Positions 47,447 through 60,576 of a stretch of DNA of 64,000 nt are shown here, one piece after another. This DNA comes from Tamarix chinensis (lineage: Eukaryota > Streptophyta > Magnoliopsida > Caryophyllales > Tamaricaceae), in assembly GCA_030549775.1 (NCBI GenBank), contig CM060171.1, positions 59,764,360-59,828,359 on the forward strand, given 5' to 3'. The notes below the pieces were generated by a model that saw only the letters and a program-made list of their open reading frames with translations, was not told the origin of the DNA and did not search any database. Position 1 is the first letter of the stretch, and each line of letters opens with the position of its first letter. The position numbers and the translations under genes were made by a program.

Positions 47447-47991
47447 ATACCACCTCCAATATTACTACATAAAAATTGTATTTTATGAAAGCATTAGATA
47501 CAAAAATAATAAGTGTTATCGCCACAATTAGTAGTAGTTTGGCATATTCTACCATCTGTATACTAAATGCTAAGGCTAAAATGTTATTTTACTTAAATTA
47601 AGGTTTAAAAAGTAAGAACAAAATAGTGATTTCACAACAAATTAACATTGTCTTAACAAATACAAAAGGATTTGGTAAAAGAGTTACAATATAACAAAAA
47701 GTGAAATAGTAGGGGGCATACAAGTCCAAGAAATATTCGAATCAGAAGATGTAGGGGAAAACACCAAATAGTTTTAACTCTCAACCCTTAATGGAAGCCA
47801 TCAAACCAAATCGTTAAAATATTCCTACAAGGTAAACACTACTCATTAAATAGGGAGAGGACTGAGAACGGAACTTATCAGTACTATAGTATAGAGTGAA
47901 CCATTACACAACATTAATATGCAAAGCCACATGAAACACATAGGTAATAACATGGTGGCGATACATTAAGGATATCATGTGATACTAAAAT
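47447..47991 (+). repeat. Eroded 5' end of a TGTAACACC-type LTR
   Basis: ATACCACCTCCAATATTACTACATAAAAATTG-like wording, then GTTATCGCCACAATTAGTAG (~47516), CTACCATCTGTATACTAAAT (~47550) and GCTAAGGCTAAAAT (~47570), follows the first ~200 bp of the intact LTRs in order. CAGTACTATAGTATAGAGTG (~47879) matches the CAGTACTACGGTACTGAGTA region of the LTR at 59618. The next LTR has inserted into it at 47992. Confidence 0.65.
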
Positions 47992-49326
47992 TGTAACACC
48001 CCTAAATTTACTACTGAAAAATTTCATTTAATTAAAAGGGTTTAGCGGAAGCAAAAAGATAAAACCGTAAACTCGGGGGCATTACTGTAATACCCCGTAT
48101 TTTTAAAACTTAATTTTATTAAGCTTAATGATCTTATTAGCGTAATTTGATGTAAAAAAAATAATTATTTTTATTTTGATTTGTTTTATGGATTTATCGA
48201 CGATTTTGAATTTATAGTTTAATTTAAGTAATCGTTGTCGTTGTGAACCATTTTAGACAAATTCGTTCGCGACTATGATTTTATTATACTCTTTGAATTT
48301 CGATTTTCGGAAAAATATGTATTCCCGTTCTTTCTCGTATTTTGATTTTTAATATTTTAGATTCATCTTCGATTATAACTTCGTAGTGTGATTATGACCT
48401 TATTTTTGGAGTTATATTTCGTTAACTAAATATATTATTTAAATTATAGAATTTTTGTTTAAATAGTTAAATTTATTTTAATGATTTTATCCGTAGAAAA
48501 TATTTCCGACTTTATATTTATTCGTTTTCGGTAATCGTTAATATTTTCGGAAAGTTTAAATTAAAAAGATTTTCGGAGTTTATTTATGAAATTCTTTCTG
48601 GAATTAATTCTCTTTCGTTTTGTACTTTTTGGTTTACGGAAATCTGATTTCGAAAATTATTTAAATTAGTCTTGGTTTATTCGAATTTGACTTAAATATT
48701 TTAGTATATGTTTTTAAATAATTTTTCGGGGTCTTATAATGTATTTCCGTAAATAATATAAATTTTTATGTTCGTTGGTTAATTCTTTCGAAAAATGTTT
48801 CTGAAATTCTGTATATAGTTCTTTTATTAATTTTAAGCCTTCGGATCGTTTCGAAATGAAATTTCGTTAAATAAAATTTAGATAAAATCTTCCGATAAAA
48901 ACTTTAAATATAATTTTATTTTTACTTGTATTCAAAAAAAAAAAAACAGTCGGGACCCCGAGTCCCCTCTCTCCCTTTTCTCTCTTCTCTCCCTTCTCCT
49001 CTATTTTTCTCGTGACTCCCTGTTCCCCGACTCTCCCGCAACCCTAACCCTAACTGACCTCCCTCGCCTCTCTCCTTCCCCCCAGCCCCTCCCTCCTTCG
49101 CCTGCCGAGCTCCGACCGCCACCGACCCGCGAGCAGCGCAGAGCCCACCGAAGTAGCAGCAGCAGCAGCAGCGGTCGAGCCAGAGCAGCAGCGGCAGCAC
49201 AGCAGTAGCACATAGGTCATGCCGCCGCCGCCAGTCACCGTCGACGCCTGCTGACCACCGGCGAGCCACCCCCGACCCCCGACGACGCCTCCCCAGCCTT
49301 CCCTTGCCCCGTTTTATCGGTTTTTG

Positions 49327-49470
49327 TTTGGTATAATTTCCGAAAAACCCTAACCCTTATTTTGATTAATTGGGTATGATTTAGCTTGTGATAAGCTAAA
49401 TTAATTGTTTGATAATGTATATATGTGCTGTAAGATTGATTTGGATAGGTTAATTGTGTGGTTGTGTTGG
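49327..49470 (-). other. Segment shared with the CACTA element
   Basis: 144 bp aligning without length change to 18474-18617. Both start TTTGGTATAA and contain AAACCCTAAC, TTTTGATTAATT and a GATAAG-TAAATTA stretch. Relative to this LTR's own sense strand, the CACTA copy is antisense. Confidence 0.75.
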
Positions 49471-49544
49471 AATTTTGGGAAAATTGGATTTTTAGCCGGG
49501 TTATGCCCGAATTTTTCGGATCCGTCCGTTTTTGCGATTTCGGA

Positions 49545-50600
49545 CAAATTGATTATACAATATACTTTAAAATGTATCAAATTTCATTTTGGAACCGTCA
49601 ATTTGAGAAATTTATGCAGGTTTTATCGAAATTTGATTCCTAGGTCAAATTCGGGGTGTAATGAAATTGGGTCGTATAATTGAGCCGTCCCGCTCAATTG
49701 ATTTTATAATATTGTTTAAAATGTATTTAATTTTATATTGGAGGTGTTGATTTGGGAAAATTGTACGTAATTGATCGGAATTAGATTTTTAGGCCAAAAC
49801 TCCCGCGGGTTTAAATTGGATTATGTAATCGGGTTATTTTATTCAATTGACTATATAAATTACATTAGAATATGTTTAATTACATTTCCAAACCGTCAAT
49901 TGATATGTTTTGGCAAGAATTAATCGGATTTGCGTTCCAGGCTCAAAAACCCTAATTGGGCTAAATTGTGTATTTCTTTTACTAGTTTTGAGCAATTGAT
50001 TATTTGATATGTTATAAAATGTGTTTAATTGCATTTCTAAACATTCAATTTGATTAGATTTATAGAATTTTAACGAATTGTATTTTCGGGCCTAAAACCC
50101 TAAATTTCAAGTGAAATTATGAAATCGATTACTTGTATTGTTGTTTTTCTAAAATTGAATGTATAGAAATGGTTGAAATGGTATTAATTGCCTTCTAATA
50201 CCTTAATTTGAATTAATTAAATTGAATTACCTGAGTTTGTGTTGTGGGCTTTAAACCCTAATTTTGAAGATTGATTATCTGGAATTGATTAATCGGAAGA
50301 TTGTTTTGTTGAAATTGATTATCTAGATTATCTAAAATTAGTTTAATTATGTTTTAAAACTATCAATTTGAGGTAATCGAAGTGATTTGGCTAATTCGTA
50401 GTTTAGGCATTAAAAACCCTAATCTTCGGGGATGATTTTATAAAATTGATTGTTGCTATGCGCCTTTTATCTAATCGATTTCTATCTTTGGGTTTTAAAT
50501 CATTTAAATTATGTTTTAACTTAATCGGTTTGAATTTGGTGTTATGTAAATGGTTGAGTTACCTATTTAGTTATAAAACCTAATAAATAAGTTATTTTTA
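49545..50600 (-). repeat. Degenerate ~148-bp tandem repeat within the reversed LTR
   Basis: On the plus strand the phrase AATTGATTAT...AAAATGT.TTTAATT recurs at about 49548, 49697, 49846, 49993, 50137, 50312 and 50449 (spacings 149, 149, 147, 144, 175, 137). Each unit closes with AGGC..AAAACCCTAATTTT-like wording. There are about seven units. Confidence 0.75.
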
Positions 50601-52245
50601 ATAAATTAACTTATGATCGATTATTCTTTCTCGGGCTTTCCAATTAAGTTGAAATGTCCCAAGCGATATTGTATTAATCCGTTTTGATTTAGTTTTAACC
50701 TTAAATCTTAATAAAGCTATGCTTTTAATTTCTAAGTTTTGGGCACGTTTTCTAAGAAAAATCATTTGTGTTGTTTGTGTTTATTTAATTTGAATATGTG
50801 AATTATTGATTGATAGAATAGTTTCTAATTTAGTTTTCGATTTCTATCGGATCTAGGAAAGCTTTCTCGTGGATCCACGAGCTAGGGATCTCTCTCTCTC
50901 TTATCTCGCTTAGCTAGCTTCGGATCCAGGTAAGTCTCTACTTACCTCTACTTATGGGTACTTAGTAAGGACGAAGCTATGGCCTTGTGCTATGTGTAAT
51001 ATTATGTGTTGATGAATGATGAGTATGCCATGTTGATGTATATTATGCATGTGTTATGAGTAACCTGTTTTGTGTAGCGCAACATGGATCATGAGGTATG
51101 TCGTGTGTGCCTTATATTATACGTGTATAACATGTTCCATGTTTGATGTGGATGTTGATGATGTGACTTGTTATGGCCCTCTAGGACATGCACGCTAGGG
51201 TTTGGGGTAGCATGAAATGATAATAAAAGAGCAATAGGGAAGTGGACGTTTGGGAAGTTGCATGGGGAAACTAGACCTTACATGGGCATGACCCTTACAT
51301 ATGAAAGTTGATTTGGGTTGTAAGTAAGAGCTTGGAAGAATCTTGGAATGATTGGAGAGTTATTATGAAAAATAGTACGTAAGTTAATGCATAAGAGACC
51401 TTATTAGGGTTTTGTGTGTAAGTAGGTGTTGGAGAGGCTGCATGGAGTGTTTAAATTGTGTATGGGAATGAATCTTACGTGAGGAAAGTTGATTTAAGAA
51501 GTAAATAAGATAATGTCAAGTTAGGGTCGTTGGAGACTTGGGTGCAAAATTTCACGTGGGTCGATGTAAGGGTATCTAAGGGACCTAATTAGGGTTTTGG
51601 GAGGAAATAAGCAATTTGGAGGGTATAAGGGTAAAAATGATCAAGGAGGGATGGAGTATGGGGTTGGAGTGAGAACTCACTTATATAGAGGGTGAGTGAG
51701 GGTTTCTAAATGAGAGAAGAGATTTTGGGGTGAAGGAGGGGAGCTTACTTGAGGAGGAAGTAAAGTGCTAGGGTTAGGTGTGGCCAACTAGAGGGGGCAT
51801 ATGGGGGAAGAGGGGGGCGGACGAGAAGAGGGTACAAGAATAAAGGGGTATATTTTGGGATATTTAGTAGAGACGAGATGCGAGACAAGGAACAAAGTAA
51901 AGTTAGGATGAGTAAGAAAGAGTTGGGCCATATAGGCCCAAATTAGGGTTTTCCAGGAGGAACCCTAGAGGGGTGAGGACATGCTGAATCGATATCGTTG
52001 TGTTAGGGTTAGCCCACATTCTCAGGAGAGTGTGCCCTTACTATGTTTCCTTATGTATAAGAGTAAGAGGGGATGGACATGGCGTGAGAAGGGGAGAACA
52101 GTCTCAAGATATGGGACAAGCTCCTCGAAGGGAAGAAGTAGAGAGTAGTAGACATGCATGTCAAGGGTGGAACCTTATTTAATAATACATGAATAAGACA
52201 TTAACTACTTAAAGAGTAAGATTGTTGAGCCGAGCCCAGACCGAT

Positions 52246-52812
52246 CCACCGGCATAATAGTGGCCAGGTGCCGGGGTGCCCTGGAGACCGATCCACCGGC
52301 GTATAATAGTGGTTAGGCGCGTTCTGCCCTATAAGTGACCGATCCACCAGCTATAATAGTGGGGGATCCCGAGCTCAACAAACCAACAGTATGTTGTAAT
52401 TAAATCATGGGAAAGATACTATATACTTACAGTGGAACACCATGTGAGTCGGGGCCAGACCGATCCACCGGCATAATAGTGGCCAGGAGCGTTCTGCCCT
52501 GGAGACCGATCCACCGGCATATAATAGTGGTTAGGTGCGTTCTGCCCTATAAGTGACCGATCCACCGGCTATAATAGTGGGGTTCCCATACTCGCATGGA
52601 TTAACAAAGATTATGGTGTGAAATGACTTATAAACAAATAATGGAAAGATACGTTATAATCACAGTGAAACACCATGAGAGTTGGGACCAGACCGATCCA
52701 CCGGCATAATAGTGGCCAGGAGCGTTCTGCCCTAGAGACCGATCCACCGGCATATAATAGTGGTTAGGTGTGTTCTGCCCTATAAGTGACCGATCCACCG
52801 GCTATAATAGTG
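52246..52812 (-). repeat. Array of nine CCACCGGNATAATAGTGG motifs in three modules
   Basis: Motifs start at 52246, 52293, 52344; 52465, 52511, 52562; and 52698, 52744, 52795. Spacing inside a module is 46-51 bp, and modules are 219 and 233 bp apart. Each motif is preceded by GACCGAT or similar. Between modules lies ACAGTGGAACACCATG-like wording. Confidence 0.9.
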
Positions 52813-54229
52813 GGGTTCCCGCTCTCTCATGGATTCATAACGATTATGACGTGAATCTACTATACTTACCAGAGATCTAAAGAATGAGTCTACCGGACCA
52901 TAACCAGCTTTTTATCTGTATTACCCCATGCTGCTTATGTGCATAATGAGTTACTTTACATTTTGGTCATAACACCCTTATATGTTTCAATACGATGTTA
53001 CACATGTTCATATGTTACTATATGGGTATGGTAGGACTTGTGATGTGGGTTTGAGTATGCGTAATAATGTGTGTCAACGTTTTGTATCATGATTTAATAC
53101 GCACTTGATGTATAGTTACGTCTCTCCCATAAAATAGGGTAGTGGAACTTACTCAGTATTGGACCCGTACTGATACTACCTTGGTTGAATGGGTCCTGTG
53201 ATGATCCACCGATGGTGGGGAGCAGCCCTCTTGTGCAGGTTTAAGATCAGATACTGTTTGGGGGTGGAAGGTCTGACGCGAGTGAGTAGGCAATCCGGAT
53301 ATTGATCCTTCGAGATTCGTTTTTGTTTAGTTGTATTTTGGTATTACATTCCTGTTTTGAGAAATATATTCTGGGGTTGTAATCCTAAAACGTATTCTAA
53401 CTTCCGTTTGACTCACCTCTGGTTAAGGATTTATTTTAAATGTTGTCTTGCGTTTTTGATACTTTGTACTAAAGGTTGATCAGATATAGCCTTAGCACTT
53501 AGTATTGGAACGGTAGGAGTGAACCGGTCTGGTACTAAGTGTGGCGGTAATACCCCCGAGTTTACGGTTTTATCCTTTGCTTCCGCTAAACCTTTTGATT
53601 TTAAACGAAATTTTTCAGTAGTAAATTTGGGGGTGTTACAATTACCGCCACACTTAATACCATATCGGTTCACTCCTACCGTTCTAGTACTAAGTACTAA
53701 GGCTATATAAAGTTAACATTAAACACGAATCATAAATAAAACACAAATCATACAAACTAAAGAGTACGTGAAGAGGGTTTTTCAAACATAAAGCGTAGTA
53801 CAAAAACACAACTAAAATATGACAATACAAGGTCCAATAAAAGAAACAAAGTCTGGCGGAGTCGCTCTCGATCCCCAAGTCAGGTTTAGGCTCAACGCTC
53901 AGCCCTATCTGATGCCTCGTAAGTGTCGTAGGCATCAAAGACATATCCCCTACCTGCACAAGCTCAGAAGGGTCTTCTACTCATGGGAATGAGCAACACG
54001 CATGAAACGGGTGATCAGTACGCTACGTACTGAGTAAGGTAACAGATGCGCTAAGGCCAGCATACAAGACACACATCACAGTATACATGGCATAATTGCA
54101 TGAGCAACATGTAGTAAAATAGATAATAAAGGCCAACTACAGTCCAGATAGACTTATTCTTTAGATCTCTGGTAAATATAGAGTTGATTTACATCATAGT
54201 CTTTATCAATCCAGGTGAGTGCGGGAACC

Positions 54230-54563
54230 CCACTATTATAGCCGGTGGATCGGTCATGTAGGGAAAAATGCTCCTGGCCACTATTATTCACCGGTGGACC
54301 AGTCATGTAGGGCAAAATGCTCCTGGCCACTATTATTTGCCAGTGGACTGGTCTGGTCCCGACTCACATGGTGTTTCACTGTAATTACTTCGTATCTTTC
54401 TCATATCTTATCACAATTATGTTTGGTTTGTTGTGGATGAAAACCCCCACTATTATAGCCGGTGGAACAGTCATGTAGGGCAAAATAAGCCTGGCCACTA
54501 TTATTCGCCAGTGGACAGGTCATGTAGGGCACCTTGACTCCTGGCCACTATTATTCGCCGGTG
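54230..54563 (+). repeat. Array of six CCACTATTAT..CCGGTGG motifs in two modules
   Basis: Motifs start at 54230, 54278, 54327 and at 54447, 54495, 54545. Spacing is 48-50 bp, and the modules are 217 bp apart. This is the same three-motif module as in the reversed LTR, here in direct orientation, in a different insertion. Confidence 0.9.
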
Positions 54564-56599
54564 GACCGGTCTGGGCTTGGCTCAACAATATTTCTCTTTA
54601 AATGGATAGTATCTTATTTGTGTCTTATTCAAAAAGCAATTCGCCCTTGACATGCATGTCACTAACATTCTACTTCTATCCTCTCAAGGGGGCCCGTCCC
54701 ATATCTTGAGACTTCTGCACCCCTTATCACGCCCCGACATCCATTCCATCTTACGCTTACACATAATGAAAATCTAACTCCTAAGGGTGTAGGTTAAGGC
54801 CCAACACCTCATGACATCAACTCTACCTACTATCACCCTCTAGGGTTTTCCCTTGAAAATCCTAATTGGACCTATGTGGCCCAACTTCCTCTCACTTACA
54901 CTACCTTTACTTCATTTATCGCCCCACCTCTTATTTCAATTAGGTCCAATCCCAAAACATATCACTTTACCTCTCGATTTTGCATGTGACCTGAAAAATC
55001 ATAGTTGGCCACTTCAAACCCTAATACCTTTCTTTTCCCACAAGTAACCTCTCTATTTCTCACTCAATATTTCTTTTCTCCCATGGTACCCATGCTCACC
55101 CCTTTACACAATAAATTTTCACTCTTAACTTGTACTCCAGTCTCCCTTAATCATTTTTACTTTCACATTTTCCAGCTTACTGCTTCCTCCCCAAAACCCT
55201 AATCGGGTCCCTTATACACCCTTACACCAACCTACGTACTATTTTTCATCCCAAGTGTCCAATCACTCCACAACTATCCCCTTAACTTAGTTACACACTA
55301 AATCAACTTTTCTCACGTAAAGATCATCCCTATGCAAGTTTTATCCATCCCATGCAAAAGTCCCCATGCAAATTTTTAGATTCCCATGCATGGTTCCCAT
55401 TTCTCATTCATTTTGGTCATTTCTTCCTCTTTAATTTCCTCTCATGGATAATGAGGTATTTTGATCAACCTCATATCCCCCTTAATGAACTCTCTTCCCA
55501 TTTTTTCTTTTTGTCCTTTTATTCCCACATCATATTATCAATTGTCCTATCATGCATGTCCTAGAGGCTGATATCATATCACACCATAAACACCACAAAT
55601 ACATATCAGTCATGTCATAAGAAACACATACAAACATACCTCAACTCCAAGTTGTGCTACACATAAGACAAGTTAACGACAATCATACGATACACGACAT
55701 AGTATATTATATATAGCATCCAAGGCATACAAGCCACACAACACACAAGGGCCTTAGCTGCATCTTTACCTAAAGCGACACCGGGCTTGGAGCACGCTCC
55801 TATAATTCCTTAGGGTTTTGGCTCGATTCACCTATAAGAGGGAAAATACTAAGGATTAGTTTTCCTCCTTCCAAAAGTACTATTACTCCTTATTTTAGTC
55901 TAAGATTAGGATTATTATTATTAAAGAGAGTATTATATGCAAAAACTAGGATTTTTATCTTAAAAATAGCCTACTAGATATTATTAGTCAAAATATATTT
56001 ATTTCAAATAAATAATGCTATACTTATATTATTAAACCTAATAGCTTTATTCTCATAATAGTAGTACCAATACTAATTGTAACAAAATAATAATAATAAT
56101 ATTAATAAGAATAATGATAATAGTAATGCTAATGCTTCTATTGATAGAAACCCTAGCATTTTTAAGGCTAAGTCTAATAATAGTGTTAGAGTTAAAATAA
56201 TAATATAATAATTGCAATATCAACAAAGTATAAATATTACTAAAAATAATAATGATAAAAGTTATATTTTGAATAATAATAATATAAGGGTTCAAATATT
56301 CTGGTCACAATAATAATAATAAAATAATAACAATGATACTAGTAATAACTAATAATGATACCATAGTAATAATGTTAGTGACAAAGACATTAGGACTAAT
56401 ATTAATGGTATTCTAATATTAATTAGTAAAATACTAAGGCTTAGGTATTCTTCTTCTTCAATTGATAAAATGATAATAAGCCAACTTCGGTTTAAAAACA
56501 TTAATAATAATAAAAGTCTCAATAATAATAATAATGATAATGATAAAAATGTTAAGTATAATAGTAATAACAATAACAATGATAATAGTAACCAAAATA

Positions 56600-56692
<93 letters not shown>
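56600..56692. repeat. (GAT)n followed by (AAT)n microsatellite
   Basis: GAT repeats at ~56600-56645 pass directly into AAT repeats to ~56692, within the AAT-rich zone of the split LTR (56080-57500). The poly-Asp/poly-Asn and poly-Ile frames across it are artefacts. Confidence 0.95.
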
Positions 56693-57885
56693 TAAGGGCC
56701 CAAATGTTTATATTAATAAATAAAAGTAATGATGGATAAAATTAGCATTAACAATATTAGTAAGGAAATAATGTTAATGGTAATAATAATAGTGATAATA
56801 ACAATAATAATACAATAAATTTGGGTTGAGTAGTAATAACAATAACAATAATGGCATTAATAATAAAAATAATAATACTAATAGTAATAATTATAAAAAT
56901 GATAATAGTAATATAAGGGTTCAAATATCTACCATAATAGTAAAGATAATAATAATAAGCCATATCTACTATTAGTAATAATAGTAGGAATAATAATGAG
57001 ATTAGTAATAATAATAGTAAACGAGGAAAAGTCTCAATCATAATGACACTAAGGTTGTAGGCCATCATTAATGATAATATTATTATTGGTTAGGAAAATC
57101 ATAAAGTTAGGTTAAGTAGTAATAATAATAATAATAATAACAAAAAAACAACAACAATAATGCTACTACTAACAATAATGATAGAAATAAATATAGTAAT
57201 AATAAAGTTGCTAATAATAATAATAATGATGATGATAATATTATTAGTAGTAGTAACAGAAATAATATAATATTAATAATAATACAGATAATCATTTTAA
57301 TGCTAAAGTTGTAGCCTTTTAGATAGTATAACCTAGTATAAATATTTTTGAAACTAGGTTAGGAAGTAAGGGTGATACATAATAAATTAATATTAATAAT
57401 GGTAATAATAATAATAATAACAATGATAATACAAACAAATAATAATAAGAAGAATAATAATAGTAATGTTAAGGATAATACCATTAATATTAAATAAAAT
57501 TATTAACACTTATAGAAAATAATTTAGGGGCTAGGGAAGTTGGAGCACCACCTCAGGTTAGTGATGGAACTGGCAGTGGCGCATGGCAGTGACGACGGCG
57601 GCGGTGGAGGAGGAAGAGAGGGGAAGGATGGATATGTAGGTTAAGAGAGAGGAAGTGGAGGGGTGTTTGAGGTGGAGGGAGGTGCAGTAGGTGAAGAAAG
57701 GTGGAATGAGGGTGGTGGTGTAGCTGGGAGTGATGGTGCATGGTGGTTGGTGCGGCTGCCGAAGGTGGTGCAAGGAGGTGGAAGATGGAGAAAGTAGAAG
57801 GAGAGGGAGGCAGGGGGAGATGGAGGTGTGGGAAGGTAGGGGAAGGTTCCCCGGGTGTTTTGGAGGGTGGAGGAGGTATTCCTTA

Positions 57886-59617
57886 TGTAACACCCCCAAA
57901 ATTCACTACTGAAAAATTTCGTTTTAAAGGAAAGAATTAACGGAAGCGAAATAAGAAAACTATGAATCATGGGGAATGTTACCGCCACACTCAGTACCAG
58001 ACCGGTTCACTTCTACCGTTCTAGTACCGAGTGCTAGGCTAAAACGGATTACCATCAGACAAAAGCTAATACTTAAAACAAGGATTCGTAAGGAAGTTAA
58101 ATCATATCGCTTTACCCCTCGATTCCACACGTGACCAAAAAACCCTAGTTGGCCACTTCAACCCTAGCACCTTTCTTCTCCCACAAGTAACCCCTCTCTT
58201 TTTCACCCAATATCCTCTTCTCTCCCATGACACCCATAATCACCCCTTATACAAAAATTTCCACTCTTAACCCATACTCCACTCTCCTTTAATCATTTTT
58301 ACTTCCACGTTTCCCAGATTACTACTTTCTCCCAAAACCCTAATCGGGTCCCTTATACACCCTTACAACAACCTACATATTATTTTTCATCCCAAGTCTC
58401 CAAACACTCCACAAGTCTCCCTTTAGCTTATTTACACCTTAATACAACTTTTCTCACGTAACGATCATCCCCATGCAAGCTTTATCCAACCCATGCAAAC
58501 TCTCGAAGTTCCCATGCAAACCCTAGAATTCCTATGCATGGTTCTCATCTCTTATTCATTTTGGTCAACCTCATACCCCCTTTAGCAACTCACTTCCCAT
58601 TTATTTCTTTTGTCTTTTCATCTCCATGTCATAATAATAATCACCCTAACATGCATGTCCTAGAGGGTTAAATCATGCCACAACACATCATAATCACCAC
58701 GTATGGATATCACATTCATGTCATGAGAAAACACATACCACATACCTTAACTCCAAGTTGCGCTATGCATAAAACATGTTAAGGATAATCATGTGATACA
58801 CAATAGGACATGATATATATACAAGGCACCCAAGGCATACAAGTCACATAACACGTAGGAACCTTAGCCACATCCTTACCTAATACGACAATGGTCTTGG
58901 AGCACGTTCCTACGCCTCCTCCAGGTTTTGACTTGATTCCCCTATAAGAGGGAAAGACTATGGATTAACTTCCCTCTCACCAAATTGACTAGTCTTCCTA
59001 CCTTGCCCTTATCACAACTTACCATTAGGACTAAAAATAATAATGTCACTAATGGTGATAAGGAACTAAAATAATAATAATAATAATAATAATAATAACC
59101 ATAATAATAATGATAATAGTAATACTAGTAATAATAACAATAATGATGTTAAAAAAATAATACTAAAGTTATAGGTCATTAATAATAGTAATAATAACGG
59201 TTATAAATATTTCAAGGTTAGGTTAAATAATAATATTAATAATAATTATTATAACATTAAGAGTAATACTAATAATACTACTAAAAATAGCTAGCATTTG
59301 TATAACAAGGGTTTAGGGGTTGGGGAGTTTAGAGGACCACCTAGGGTTGCTGGTGGCACAGGTGGCGGCGCACAGTACACGGCGGCGGCGGCGGTGATGG
59401 GGGAGAAGAGAGGTGGAGAAGTGGTGGAGGGAGGAGAAAGGAAGAGGAGAGGGTGGCAGGGGAAAAGAAGATATGGGGAGGTAGAGGAAGCTCCCCTGGT
59501 GGTTTTAGAAGGCAGTGGGAGTGCTGGAAGTGGCAGCACCAGCGTTGGGCGGTGGTGAGAAGGGCAGCGGGGCTCGAAGCAAGGTTGATCGGGAAGAGCT
59601 CTTTGCACAGCCGGGGT
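57886..59617 (+). mobile_element. Long LTR (5' part), internally deleted, cut by the next LTR
   Basis: It starts TGTAACACCCCCAAAATTCA and carries ACCGCCACACTCAGTACCAG near 57980. After ~210 bp it jumps to wording equivalent to ~54950 of the LTR at 47992 (CTTTACCCCTCGATTCCA near 58110). About 1.2 kb holding the CCGGTGG motifs is therefore missing. A pyrimidine-rich part, an AAT zone (59030-59280) and a purine-rich block (59290-59617) follow. The block is interrupted at 59618 within a TTTGCACAGCC phrase also seen at ~42004. The upstream 5-mer CCTTA (57881-57885) is the expected target duplication; its partner is outside the window. Confidence 0.82.
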
Positions 59618-60365
59618 TGTAACACCCCCAAAATTCACTACTGAAAAATTTCGTTTCATTAAAAGAGAATTGCGGAAGCAGATTAATAAACCGTGAACTT
59701 TGGGAGTATTACCGCCACACCTAGTACCAGACCGGTTCACTCATACCGTTCCAGTACTAAGTGCTAAGGCTAAAGGAGTAAAATAAAACTTTACGAGAAC
59801 TTAAGCATTTGAAGATCAGAGTAGCACAGTAAATACTTTACAAGAGAAACATTCAACCACGGTGTTTACAAAATAACAGATACGCTGAATTTAAAGGAGA
59901 CAAATTAAAACCCTAAAAATTTCCAGACAGTACCTTACGCTCTCCCCAAGGGCCCACTTGAATAGCACCTGAACACAACCTGCAAGGGGTACTGCCCATT
60001 GAATAGGCAGGGGCCCCATGGAAGGAACCCTTCAGTACTACGGTACTGAGTAACCTTTAAAAACACACTTAAAGTACAGGCACGCCATATTACACATGAT
60101 ACTACTACATCCAGATATAACCATAGGTATAAACATGGTATTCGGACCCATTTTTTTGTACATCCAATAACTCAATCATACATTAATAATGTATACTTAA
60201 AATCCACTTCCATAATTCATTAACAAATCAACCAATATCAATAAGCCATGATGAGTAATCGAGATATTTCTCGGGTCTTGAGGCCATTAATCAATCGTCT
60301 CAATGACTAGTATTTTTCCATAACTCATTCACATCCACAATAAATTTTTATTGAGCTCGGGACCT

Positions 60366-60576
60366 CCACTATTATTGCCGGTGGGCCGGAACATATATAA
60401 AATCATCATCCAAGGCACAACGCTCCTGGCCACTATTATAACCGGTGGACCGGGATATATAAAGAATCATCACCCAAGGCACAACGCTCCTGGCCACTAT
60501 TATAACCGGTGGATCGGGATATATAAAGAATCATTGCCCAGGGCACAACGCTCCTGGCCACTATTATAACCGGTGG
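60366..60576 (+). repeat. Array of four CCACTATTATAACCGGTGG motifs, 64-bp period
   Basis: Motifs start at 60366, 60430, 60494 and 60558, exactly 64 bp apart. The intervening ATATATAAAGAATCATC and AAGGCACAACGCTCCTGG phrases are also conserved. The first copy has TTG for TAA in the centre. Confidence 0.92.

Larger units (their letters stand above)
48086..53640 (-). mobile_element. Reversed solo LTR, 5555 bp, nested in another LTR
   Basis: A perfect 5-bp target duplication, ATTAC, lies at 48081-48085 and 53641-53645. On the plus strand the element begins TGTAATACCCCG and ends TTGGGGGTGTTACA, the inverse of the family tip, so it is oriented on the minus strand. Reading from 53640 downwards: conserved start, nine inverted CCGGTGG motifs (52246-52812), a repeat-rich AT zone with ~148-bp tandem units (49545-50600), a C-rich block on the plus strand (48940-49326) and an AT-rich tail. 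No coding region or second LTR is present. The frames at 48922-49269 and its overlaps are artefacts of the GC-rich block. Confidence 0.9.
47992..57885 (+). mobile_element. Long LTR of the TGTAACACCCC superfamily, split by a reversed LTR and cut by a later one
   Basis: It starts TGTAACACCCCTAAATTTAC. The first 94 bp (47992-48085) join across the inserted element to 53646, where ACCGCCACACTTAATACC continues. It then follows the LTR at 37446 in order: CGTAGGCATCAAAGACAT (~53927), six CCGGTGG motifs (54230-54563), a pyrimidine-rich middle, trinucleotide repeats (56080-57500) and a purine-rich block (~57530). At 57886 another LTR interrupts it, so its 3' end is not seen before the window ends. Upstream AAAAT (47987-47991) should be its target duplication. 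Confidence 0.85.

Noticed and set aside
49034..49056. Telomere-like repeat (CCCTAACCCTAAC)
   Set aside because: Only about two units, in sequence where AAACCCTAA is frequent throughout the LTRs; not a telomeric tract.
53431..53710. Overlapping opposite-strand frames at 53431-53673 and 53519-53710
   Set aside because: They arise from the conserved first ~200 bp of the LTR present in both orientations around the 53640 junction. Similar peptides recur at 59291-59740 for the same reason.
56458..56739. Poly-Asp/poly-Asn and poly-Ile frames
   Set aside because: Produced by the (GAT)n and (AAT)n microsatellites.
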